Of a DNA stretch of 7,055 nt, positions 1 through 5,985 are shown in pieces (the stretch's first letter is position 1; each line of letters starts with the position of its first letter). The stretch spans positions 1 through 7,055 of the forward strand of contig DXDC01000156.1 of the NCBI GenBank assembly GCA_019115685.1, written 5' to 3'. The notes below the pieces were generated by a model, which saw only the letters and a list, made by a program, of their open reading frames with translations, was not told the DNA's origin and searched no databases. The DNA is from Candidatus Agrococcus pullicola. GTDB lineage: Bacteria; Actinomycetota; Actinomycetes; Actinomycetales; Microbacteriaceae. The position numbers and the translations under genes are program-made.

Positions 1-46
1 CGGTGTGACCGACAACCCCTGACCTGTCTGATTCGGGACTCGACAT
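1..46 (-). CDS. Possible N-terminus of a further gene, cut by the left edge
   Basis: An ATG at 46 opens a frame of 15 codons that is still open at the window edge (MSSPESDRSGVVGHT). There is no Shine-Dalgarno sequence, but a TAGAGT box lies seven bases upstream, so a leaderless start is possible. The composition (Ser, Asp and Glu followed by Gly-Val-Val) is compatible with a flexible N-terminus of a real protein. The fragment is far too short to assign a function, and it may be a random open frame. Confidence 0.25.
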   Translation of the reverse strand, partial: MSSPESDRSGVVGHT

Positions 47-53
47 GCCCCAA

Positions 54-59
54 ACTCTA
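54..59 (-). promoter_or_regulatory. Possible -10 element (TAGAGT) for a gene leaving the left edge
   Basis: On the minus strand TAGAGT is followed by seven bases (TTGGGGC) and an ATG at 46, the spacing of a leaderless transcript. It matches four of six bases of TATAAT. There is no good -35 element. It also sits between two copies of the 7-base direct repeat ACATGCC (43-49 and 59-65). Confidence 0.25.
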
Positions 60-181
60 CATGCCTTCAATGGTGAGCGGTCTGGACAGATGCTTCTTGA
101 ATCAGCACGGTGTCATTGCGCGCGGGGGCAGAACAACGTCCCTGGACATCACAGCTAGCTCTGGCAAGGGTCTATACGGAA

Positions 182-274
182 TCACGTCGCGGAGCAGCGT
201 AGCTTAGGAGCTCGACGAGGAGCTCGATTCGTGCGGAAAGGGAGCCGACCTAGGGCGGACGACTTGGTCAGCAC
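182..274 (-). CDS. Possible small basic ORF (30 residues) with a perfect Shine-Dalgarno site
   Basis: A GTG at 274 opens a 30-residue frame ending in TGA at 182-184. The predicted peptide begins VLTKSSALGRLPF (the initiator would be Met), has eight Lys/Arg and no acidic residue, and resembles nothing I recognise. AGGAGG lies at 283-288, eight bases before the GTG. An ATG at 276 overlapping the GTG opens only a two-codon frame (ATG TGC TGA) with ideal six-base spacing, so the ribosome site could serve either. A 7-base inverted repeat (239-245 with 279-285) could cover the ribosome site. It may be a leader peptide, a remnant, or chance. Confidence 0.2.
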   Translation of the reverse strand: MLTKSSALGRLPFRTNRAPRRAPKLRCSAT

Positions 275-322
275 ATTCGCTCCCTCCTGCGAAAACGTGT
301 CGGGTCAGGGGCACAGCGGCCC

Positions 323-339
323 GGATGCGCCGAGCATCC
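323..339 (-). promoter_or_regulatory. Alternative hairpin overlapping the putative terminator
   Basis: A perfect 6-base inverted repeat, GGATGC (323-328) with GCATCC (334-339), around a five-base loop. It uses bases 329-339, which belong to the lower arm of the larger hairpin, so both structures cannot form together. This is the geometry of an attenuator or antiterminator, but short repeats like this also arise by chance in GC-rich DNA. Confidence 0.25.
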
Positions 340-364
340 TCACCAGGGCTGGCGAGTGCTCGGC
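329..364 (-). terminator. Strong interrupted hairpin, possible terminator of the glycan operon
   Basis: An 8-base perfect inverted repeat, GCCGAGCA (329-336) with TGCTCGGC (357-364). The stem continues inside as CTC/GAG (339-341 with 354-356) and CCA/TGG (343-345 with 350-352), around a GGGC loop, with a two-base bulge and one mismatch. It starts 64 bases past the GT2 stop codon. There is no U tract on either side, so it is not a classical intrinsic terminator; many actinobacterial terminators also lack one. It could instead be an RNA-stabilising 3' structure or part of a leader. Confidence 0.4.
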
Positions 365-428
365 ACTTGACGTGTGAATGCAGCATGGGCATGACGCCCG
401 ACGCCCCACGCGTTCCCGTTCGTAGCGC

Positions 429-1295
429 TCACCTGAACTTTCGGGATAGGCGTTTCAGTCCCAGGGACGCCATACTGCGCGGGTCATTCGCGAACGCCTT
501 AGAAAGGTAACGAATGCGTTGCGGCCACGCGGTGGCGTTTTTATAGAGTCGAAGAGCTGCGCGCGCCTCCACTTGTCGCTGCGACCAGCGCGGTACGGAA
601 ATGCCGATATGCTGGGAGTAATATTGCCGTGTATGCGCAACGGAGCGGATGCTGCGACGCGGATCCTGCATCGACTTGCCGCCCTCGAGTGAATAGATGG
701 CAGCCGGATCGGTGTGGAAGCGCAATGGTCCCTGCATTGCTGCGCGCACCATCATCTCGTAATCTTCCGCGTACCGTGGCAAGAGTGGTTCAGGTTCGGC
801 CTCGAACAGGGCACGTTTGAGCAGGTCGGTGCGCCACACGATGCATGCTGGCGGCACTGGCGCGAACCCCTGGCTCAGCAGGGACTGCAGGCTCGGCGTC
901 CGGTCGTTGGCGACGACCGGAGCTTCGCGCCCATCCGCGAATACGCCGATTGCGCTGCCGCCGACGGCAGACAGTTCGGGGTCATCGGCGAGACTTTCAC
1001 GCGATGTCGCCACGCCTTCCGGCACCAGTTGATCATCCGCGTCGAGCATGATGACGTGGTCGGCAGCCACCGATTGCAATCCGGAACGCCGAGCGGCAGC
1101 CGCGCCGGCATTCTTCTGCGATACCACCTCGGCGCCAGCACGGCGCGCGACCTCAGCCGTGTCATCAGTGGAGCCATCGTCCACGACAATCACTCGATCG
1201 GCACCGGCAGCGAAAGCGCTCGATACGGCGTTGGACACCTGCTCTCGCGAGTTATATGCGGGAATGACGACGTCGAAAGTGTCGAGAGAACTCAA
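429..1295 (-). CDS. GT2 family (GT-A fold) glycosyltransferase
   Basis: A 288-residue inverting-type glycosyltransferase that likely adds a sugar to the lipid-linked repeat unit at the cytoplasmic face. Visible GT-A motifs in order: FDVVIPAYNS (7-16), VIVVDDGSTDDT (35-46), QKNAGAAAARRSGL (60-73), the metal-binding LDADD (84-88, a DXD-type motif), CIVWRTDLL (151-159) and the catalytic-base region YAEDYEMMVRA (175-185) with E177/D178. The C-terminal 80 residues are basic and end in KRLSRKFR; no membrane span is evident. The start is a TTG whose last two bases overlap the polymerase stop (TTGA, four-base overlap). Only a weak AAAGG lies upstream, so coupled translation is likely. No in-frame ATG lies further upstream before the motif. 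It appears to be the last gene of the unit, followed by 382 bases without a confident gene and a strong hairpin. Confidence 0.93.
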   Translation of the reverse strand: MSSLDTFDVVIPAYNSREQVSNAVSSAFAAGADRVIVVDDGSTDDTAEVARRAGAEVVSQKNAGAAAARRSGLQSVAADHVIMLDADDQLVPEGVATSRESLADDPELSAVGGSAIGVFADGREAPVVANDRTPSLQSLLSQGFAPVPPACIVWRTDLLKRALFEAEPEPLLPRYAEDYEMMVRAAMQGPLRFHTDPAAIYSLEGGKSMQDPRRSIRSVAHTRQYYSQHIGISVPRWSQRQVEARAALRLYKNATAWPQRIRYLSKAFANDPRSMASLGLKRLSRKFR

Positions 1296-2896
1296 GAGCG
1301 ACCAGCCTTTCGGGACGCGATGACGCTCCGGACGACGGTGACAATTCGCGACTCATCCCCGTCAGCGGGCCGGAGAAGAACAGCGATCATGATCCACGTG
1401 ATCGCAAACCAGAAGAAGCTCGTGAGCGTCGAGGAGACCAAGAACGACGCAAGTACACCAGCTGCGATCGGCTTCCTGTCACGCGGCGTCCAGGCGAAAA
1501 CCGCGACGAACAATCCCAGCAGCAACGCGAGGCCGACGATGCCAGCATCGTAGAGCACTTGCACTGGCAACATGATGATGTGCCCTGTCGTCGGCGTCGA
1601 TGTATTCGGTTGGTCATGGCGAAGCCCGAAGGTGTTTGTGCCGTTGCCGAACCACAAATTGACGCCGGCCATATCCTCTGCTGCGACCTGTGCGACGGCG
1701 ATACGAAAACCGATCGTTCCACCTTCGAAGCGAAGGTCGCCGATCTTGTTCTGTCGGTTGGGATCGGTCGGATCCGGTACATATTGCGCCGGGGGCGGTG
1801 TTGGCGTCGGGTCAGGATCAGCTGCCCCCAACGCCGTCGACGATGCGGTACTGCCGACGGTCGTCGGTGCTGCGCTTGAAGTTGCTCCGGCTATGACTGC
1901 GGTGACCGCCGATTGAGGCTCGATCCTCTCCTGACTGCCAGGTTCGTAGGGCGGCGCGCCGCGATCCCCGCGTGTCGATAGCGTCTCTGACGCGGCGGTG
2001 GGCGTCTGCGCGGTGCGGGGTGTCGCAGCGGTCTCGATGAGCGCAACAGCTCCGTAGGAGCCGACGAGCGAGACGACGAGCGCCATCGCCGGAGCGACTC
2101 GCGTCAGCTTGGAGCGCCACCCGCCTTCGGTCATGATGAGCGCGAGAACTGCGAACACAAGCAGGCCGCCCACCATACTGACGACGGCTGTCCGCGTCTG
2201 TGATGCTAAGAGGCCCAGAGGTATAGCTACGCATTGGAGGAGGATCCACCACCACGACATCCGGCGACGTGTGATCGAGAAGATGCCCCACACCATCAGG
2301 ATCGAAGCGAAGATGTTCGCCTCGATTGCCGTTACACGTGCGACGTAGATCTCATACAACCAGTCGAACGCGACTCCGAAACTGAAAGCGCCGTTTGTGA
2401 CGTTAGCAAGGATGAAGACCGCGACTCCGAGCAGAGCCCACGGTACGACTGTTGAGGCGCCGAGCGTGAATGCGAGTGTGGCGCCCGTGCGTAGCGCCAT
2501 GATCGACATGAGCAGGAGTAGATCGATGGCCAGCCAGGCGATGATCGACGCACTCCACGTGTAATCCGGTGAGAAGAGCAGCGTGCTGACGACGTTCCAT
2601 GCGAGGAAGATCGAGAATAGAACGACCACGGGGTGACGCAGTGTGCTGAAGAACGACGTCCGCAGTCGCGGATACACGATCATCCATCCGGCGAGCACAA
2701 CGGGTGCGATCTGTTCGAGGCGGACGTTGTAGCCAATCACCTCGAACCTTGTTCGGCCGAGGAACGAACTGATCACAACTGCTGCGATCAGTGCGAGAGT
2801 GATTGTCGATGCGGTCGCGTTGAGCGCCGGAGCCCTGAATCCCGGCTTGCGTTCTTGGCTGTGCGCGGCACGTGTACCCGGGGGAACTACGTCCAC
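1292..2896 (-). CDS. Wzy/O-antigen-ligase-family polytopic membrane protein (polysaccharide polymerase or ligase)
   Basis: A 534-residue membrane protein. About nine hydrophobic segments lie between residues 31 and 289 and three more between about 441 and 509, with a large loop between. The segment from about 390 to 457 fits the O-antigen ligase/Wzy_C pattern: GFRIAVAQVA with candidate catalytic R398, then NLWFGNGTNTFG, then GHIIMLPVQVLYDAGIVG with candidate H439. Such proteins join lipid-linked glycans on the outer face of the membrane. With four glycosyltransferases alongside, repeat-unit polymerisation is the likelier role, but ligation cannot be excluded. Residues about 290-385 form a Thr/Ser/Ala/Pro-rich low-complexity insert (including PDPTPTPPPA), which is unusual. 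The GTG at 2896 is supported by AGGAGG at 2901-2906 with 4-base spacing, and overlaps the upstream gene by 10 bases. Its TGA overlaps the GT2 start. Confidence 0.88.
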   Translation of the reverse strand: MDVVPPGTRAAHSQERKPGFRAPALNATASTITLALIAAVVISSFLGRTRFEVIGYNVRLEQIAPVVLAGWMIVYPRLRTSFFSTLRHPVVVLFSIFLAWNVVSTLLFSPDYTWSASIIAWLAIDLLLLMSIMALRTGATLAFTLGASTVVPWALLGVAVFILANVTNGAFSFGVAFDWLYEIYVARVTAIEANIFASILMVWGIFSITRRRMSWWWILLQCVAIPLGLLASQTRTAVVSMVGGLLVFAVLALIMTEGGWRSKLTRVAPAMALVVSLVGSYGAVALIETAATPRTAQTPTAASETLSTRGDRGAPPYEPGSQERIEPQSAVTAVIAGATSSAAPTTVGSTASSTALGAADPDPTPTPPPAQYVPDPTDPNRQNKIGDLRFEGGTIGFRIAVAQVAAEDMAGVNLWFGNGTNTFGLRHDQPNTSTPTTGHIIMLPVQVLYDAGIVGLALLLGLFVAVFAWTPRDRKPIAAGVLASFLVSSTLTSFFWFAITWIMIAVLLRPADGDESRIVTVVRSVIASRKAGRS

Positions 2897-3981
2897 AACT
2901 CCTCCTGGATCTCGTCATCGAACCTTGAACGAGCGAACATCTGGTTGAACCGTGCGCGCGCGGTGGCTGCGCTCGTTCGGATTTCGTTCTCGTTGAGTGC
3001 CTGAAGCTCCGCAGCCCATGCCCCGACGTCGCTGGCCGCGACTAGCGATCCGCTTTCTCCGACGATCTCGGGCAACCCCCCGAGGTCGCTCCCGATGACA
3101 TGACGTCCGGCAGCGAGGGCCTCGATCGCGATCGTGGGGAGAGGGTCGGGCTGCGTGCTCGGGACCAACACCACGTGGGCGGTGTCGAGCGCGCCCCACG
3201 TGTCATCAGATTGACCGACAAGATCAACGGTTCGTCCGTTCGGCAAGGAAGCGACGAGCCTTTCGACGTCGACCGACGCCCCGCTGTGCGGCGCGGCGCC
3301 AAGAATGCGCAGATGCAGGTCGTCCCGGGAAAGCTCTGCCCACGCCGCGAGCAGAGTGTCGTGGCCCTTCCACGCGTTCCATCTACTGGCGATTACGCAC
3401 TGAATGCCGCGCTCGAATGTTGGGAGCTCTGACGGGGTCGGGAGGTCGAAGCCGTTGTAGATGACTCGTGTCTTGCCCTTGACTGCGGCGGGCAGCGGTT
3501 CGGTGATCGCTTGGCTCACGGCGATGATCGTGTCAGCGGCGCGGACGAATGGCAAGACGATCTTCGTCGCCCCGGAGATGTACTCATGGAGGTGCAAGAC
3601 CGCTCGTGCCCGCGAGGCACGCGCGATCGGGAGGTAGAGGGCTGCAGCAGACGTGTTCACGTATACGAGGTCGGGGCGGTGGCGTAGCAGACTCCCGGCA
3701 GTGGCCACGAGCCGTCCGAGGATCTTCAGCAGGCCGATCGGCTGCATATATGCGCGCCGAAGAATGGCGAGCGGTTTGTGCTTGACAGTGATGGCGCGGG
3801 CTGTGAGCAGCTGTGACAGCTCACGGCGCGGGTAGTCCACGTCGGTCGGTAACCAAACCTCGAGGTCGGCGTCAGCCGGTGCTGTCCTGAGCGCTTCGAG
3901 GAGAACTTTATCGGCACCGTACAGCTCATCTGACGGGTGAATGACGACGATCCTCGGCCGACGCGAGCGACGGCGCGTCAC
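2887..3981 (-). CDS. GT4 family (GT-B fold) glycosyltransferase
   Basis: A 364-residue GT-B enzyme, predicted to act at the cytoplasmic membrane in repeat-unit assembly. The N-terminal domain opens with IVVIHPSDELYGADKVL (11-27), where the GADK/GGAE-type loop normally faces the acceptor. LHEYISG (131-137) and AVSQAI (154-159) follow. The C-terminal domain has ASRWNAWKGHDTLLAAW (198-214) and the donor-binding region PSTQPDPLPTIAIEALAAG (274-292). In the EX7E position the first acid is Asp (D279) and the second Glu (E287); the PDPLP version is common in this family, so activity is expected. GGLPEIVG (301-308) completes the site. The basic start MTRRRSRRPR may aid membrane contact. GTG at 3981 overlaps the acyltransferase stop (GTGA) and has only a weak GAAGAAG upstream, so translation probably depends on coupling. 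The sugar is not predictable. Confidence 0.93.
   Translation of the reverse strand: MTRRRSRRPRIVVIHPSDELYGADKVLLEALRTAPADADLEVWLPTDVDYPRRELSQLLTARAITVKHKPLAILRRAYMQPIGLLKILGRLVATAGSLLRHRPDLVYVNTSAAALYLPIARASRARAVLHLHEYISGATKIVLPFVRAADTIIAVSQAITEPLPAAVKGKTRVIYNGFDLPTPSELPTFERGIQCVIASRWNAWKGHDTLLAAWAELSRDDLHLRILGAAPHSGASVDVERLVASLPNGRTVDLVGQSDDTWGALDTAHVVLVPSTQPDPLPTIAIEALAAGRHVIGSDLGGLPEIVGESGSLVAASDVGAWAAELQALNENEIRTSAATARARFNQMFARSRFDDEIQEELWT
2901..2906 (-). promoter_or_regulatory. Strong ribosome binding site of the Wzy-like gene
   Basis: A perfect AGGAGG on the minus strand, four bases before the GTG at 2896. It lies inside the end of the upstream glycosyltransferase gene. It fixes the start of the membrane protein, which has no ATG nearby in frame, and suggests this gene is translated more independently than its neighbours, whose sites are weak. 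Confidence 0.8.
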
Positions 3982-4682
3982 GATTGCTTCTTCGCTGTTG
4001 GGAGAGGCCGCGCGGGTATTCCGCCGTATACACCGAACGCAGGCACATCACGCGTCACAACTGCCCCGGCGGCGATGACAGCGCCATCCCCGATGGTGAC
4101 GCCCGCGGTCACGGTGACACCACTCGCGATCCAGCAGCCATCACCGATGACGATCTCGCCCCATTCGACTCCTTGGTCCTTGACACTCACCGAAGTATCG
4201 CCCATCGAGTGGTTCTCGGCGAACAGACGAACGCCGGGGCCCACCATCGTCTTCTCGCCGATGGTGATGCCGCCAGAGCAACCGATGTAACAACCGGGGG
4301 ACAGGCTGCTGCCGGCTTTCATGACCAAGCCGCGTCCGATCTCTCGCGAGTAGTAGCTGCTGGGGCGGATCAGGGAACCGGAGCCAATCGATACATCGTC
4401 CCCGATCGTGATGCCGTCGCTGCTCAGGCCCTGAATCTCCGCGAAGTCTTCGACGATGAGGTTGCGCCCCACATGCACCAGGTGGCGATTTCGGATACGT
4501 ACGCCGCGCCCGATGAGGGGAAGGCCAGTCGCCGAACCCAGCGACAGTCGTGCGATGAGTCCACGCACAGCCATGGGACCGACCTTGGTGGCGAGCTGCC
4601 AACTCAGACGTCGCCAGTTTCCGATGCCTGCCAGCCGCGCGCGTTCGCGCTGGTCGTCGACAAGTTTGGCGCGAATGCTCAT
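3978..4682 (-). CDS. Left-handed beta-helix (hexapeptide-repeat) sugar O-acyltransferase
   Basis: A 234-residue protein of the LacA/NodL/WbbJ-like acyltransferase group, expected to move an acetyl group (or another small acyl group) from its CoA ester to a sugar hydroxyl, most likely on the repeat unit made by its neighbours. Hexapeptide turns run from about residue 60 to 205 (IGRGVRI, ITIGDDVSIGSGS, CYIGCSGGITIGEKTMVGPG, IVIGDGCWIASGVTVTAGVTIGDGAVIAAGAVVT). The family's catalytic His is best matched by H157 in AENHSM, followed by the typical VKDQG segment (168-172). The C-terminal cap carries VPAFGVYGGIPARPL. The basic N-terminal 50 residues precede the helix and may form an amphipathic segment. 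ATG at 4682 has GGGAG at 4690-4694 with 7-base spacing. Its TGA overlaps the next gene's GTG by four bases. The acyl group and target sugar are unknown. Confidence 0.92.
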   Translation of the reverse strand: MSIRAKLVDDQRERARLAGIGNWRRLSWQLATKVGPMAVRGLIARLSLGSATGLPLIGRGVRIRNRHLVHVGRNLIVEDFAEIQGLSSDGITIGDDVSIGSGSLIRPSSYYSREIGRGLVMKAGSSLSPGCYIGCSGGITIGEKTMVGPGVRLFAENHSMGDTSVSVKDQGVEWGEIVIGDGCWIASGVTVTAGVTIGDGAVIAAGAVVTRDVPAFGVYGGIPARPLPTAKKQS

Positions 4683-4698
4683 CGCACGGCTCCCATAT

Positions 4699-5871
4699 CT
4701 AGCGTTGTTTCGGACGGGTAGCGTCGATTGCCGCAGTTAGGCTGTCCTCGTACGCAGCGCACACTCCATCCCACGTGTAGTGCGTCTTGAACCTAGTCTT
4801 CGCGGCAATGCTGAGTTCCTCTTGAATGGCCGGCGACGTGATGACCTTTTCGACGCCTCGCACAATCTCGTCCGGTGTGGGGTGCACAAGTACGCCCCCG
4901 TCTGTGCCGAGGACCTCACTGTTGTAGACAGTTTCGCGCGCCACGATCGGCGCGCCCAACGCCATCGCTTGAACGAGGGCGGGGTTTGTCCCTCCCACGC
5001 TGTGCCCGTGGAAATAGGCACCCGCATGTTGCCACAGGGAGTGGAGACGGTCGTCGTCGCGCAGGTGGCCGAGCCAATGTATGCGGTCGTGGTCACGGGC
5101 GATTGCAGCCGCTTTATCATCGAACTCGCCGCCATATCCCGAAGAGCCAACGATGACGACGTCGTGATTCTCGCTGAGTGTGACAGCCGCTTCTAGGAAC
5201 TCTGCGACCGTATTCTCCGGAACGAAGCGCGCGACCATGAGCGCGTACTCGCGATGTTGCAACCCCGGCTCAATCGGCAACTGCTCGCGTTCATCGCCGC
5301 CGTACGGAATGAAGTCGCCGTCGGCGCCGAAATTGTCTCGCCAATGGGCCGCAATCGCTTCCGCATCGAACACCAACCGTGAAGCGTGTGTGGCGGTCAT
5401 CGAAGCGCCCATACGGAAGACGCGTCGCCCGAGAGGGCTCCACTTGTCGCGCTCCCATTCGATGCCGTCGACATTGACGACCGACGGGATGCGCATGGTG
5501 CGCAAGAGCGGCAACCAGAAGCCGTTCGCCACATTCATCACGAGCGCAACATCGGGTCGACGGCGTGCTGTGCTCAGCGCCGAGGTGAAGCCGTACGTCA
5601 ACGTGCTCAGCGAGCGCGACTCGAGTCCCCGCGTGAGTACCGTCCTGACACGGGGATCGCGGAGAGGGTCGTCCATGACGACACCGTCCGGACGCGCGTA
5701 GACGGTGACATCCCAGCCGCGGTCAGCGAGGTATGGCGCGATCCGTCGCACAGCGGTCTCAAATCCACCGTAATAGCTCGGATATCCGCGCGTGCCGAGT
5801 ATCGCCACCGAGCGGCTCGAGTTACGCGCCAACGGTTCCCCTTCGTTCGATCTATCCCCCACATGAGTCAC
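4699..5871 (-). CDS. DUF1972-type GT-B glycosyltransferase (rhamnosyltransferase-like)
   Basis: A 390-residue protein (counted from GTG) with the signature of the DUF1972 plus GT1/GT4 architecture: ILGTRGYPSYYGGFET near residues 24-39, VNVDGIEWERDKW at 132-144, and HSVGGTNPALVQAMALGAP at 290-308. This group includes rhamnosyltransferases that extend a lipid-linked first sugar in capsule and rhamnan synthesis, so an early extension step is a plausible role; the donor is not proven. The second Glu of the classical EX7E is Gln here (Q301). The start is uncertain. GTG at 5871 has no ribosome site but a TACACT box 6 bases upstream. TTG at 5832 has AAGGGG five bases upstream, and would leave only seven residues before VAILGTRG, which suits the family better. 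Sixteen bases separate its stop from the acyltransferase gene, implying co-transcription. Confidence 0.93.
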   Translation of the reverse strand: MTHVGDRSNEGEPLARNSSRSVAILGTRGYPSYYGGFETAVRRIAPYLADRGWDVTVYARPDGVVMDDPLRDPRVRTVLTRGLESRSLSTLTYGFTSALSTARRRPDVALVMNVANGFWLPLLRTMRIPSVVNVDGIEWERDKWSPLGRRVFRMGASMTATHASRLVFDAEAIAAHWRDNFGADGDFIPYGGDEREQLPIEPGLQHREYALMVARFVPENTVAEFLEAAVTLSENHDVVIVGSSGYGGEFDDKAAAIARDHDRIHWLGHLRDDDRLHSLWQHAGAYFHGHSVGGTNPALVQAMALGAPIVARETVYNSEVLGTDGGVLVHPTPDEIVRGVEKVITSPAIQEELSIAAKTRFKTHYTWDGVCAAYEDSLTAAIDATRPKQR

Positions 5872-5985
5872 TGTGGAAGTGTATCGGTGCAGGCCGCCGC
5901 TCCCTGGAAGCCTCCCCGCGAGGACAAGGCGCCGTTCAAGCGACCTCCGATGGCTCCCACCGACACGGAAGCGATCAACCCAGAG
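5872..5985. other. 114-base intergenic gap, the only real break in the gene string
   Basis: This gap separates the GT4 gene (stop TAG at 5986-5988) from the DUF1972 glycosyltransferase gene; every other visible junction is an overlap or at most 16 bases. I see no strong hairpin or U-tract terminator. The only notable signal is a TANNNT hexamer next to the downstream GTG, listed separately. The gap suggests either an internal promoter or decayed sequence. Confidence 0.6.
5878..5883 (-). promoter_or_regulatory. Possible -10 element (TACACT) for a leaderless transcript
   Basis: On the minus strand TACACT is followed by six bases (TCCACA) and then the GTG at 5871. That is the spacing expected if transcription starts on the GTG itself, as in the leaderless mRNAs common in actinobacteria. 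It fits the TANNNT pattern and matches four of six bases of TATAAT. No convincing -35 element lies 17 bases further upstream (CAGGGA), which weakens the call but is common for actinobacterial promoters. No Shine-Dalgarno sequence precedes this GTG, which agrees with a leaderless start. Confidence 0.3.

Larger units (their letters stand above)
47..428. other. 382-base region without a confident gene, downstream of the GT2 gene
   Basis: Both strands were read and no frame here resembles a known protein. The region holds a strong hairpin with an overlapping alternative hairpin (323-364), a perfect AGGAGG ahead of a 30-codon basic ORF (182-288), two GAGCTC palindromes six bases apart (208-225) that could form a small stem-loop, a 7-base inverted repeat GCTCCCT/AGGGAGC (239-245 with 279-285), and a TAGAGT box (54-59) before a possible new gene. 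It plausibly contains the 3' end of the glycan operon and the promoter or leader of the next transcript. Confidence 0.6.

Noticed and set aside
28..105. 7-base inverted repeat CTGATTC/GAATCAG as a possible mobile-element end
   Set aside because: The arms are 64 bases apart and short, with no transposase, no target duplication and no further terminal similarity.
1..207. Plus-strand frame open from the left edge to a TAG at 205-207
   Set aside because: It is 68 codons without a stop, but the residues resemble no family and its codon use lacks the GC-rich third positions of the real genes. It could be a gene end but cannot be supported.
204..392. Minus-strand frame of 62 codons with a run of serines at its end
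   Set aside because: It has no ribosome site at its ATG. The serine run comes from the GAGCTC-type repeat read in one frame, and nothing in the protein looks structured.
367..395. TTGACG followed 17 bases later by CATGAC as a plus-strand promoter
   Set aside because: The -35 box is good, but the -10 box matches only three of six bases and it would drive transcription antisense to the GT2 gene.
714..1553. Long plus-strand open frame of 279 codons opposite the GT2 and polymerase genes
   Set aside because: It is antisense to two genes with clear family motifs and has no recognisable domain or ribosome site. High-GC genes often leave such open frames on the other strand.
3984..4721. Plus-strand open frame of 245 codons opposite the acyltransferase
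   Set aside because: It mirrors the hexapeptide-repeat gene almost exactly, and its regular look comes from the repeat codons of the real gene.
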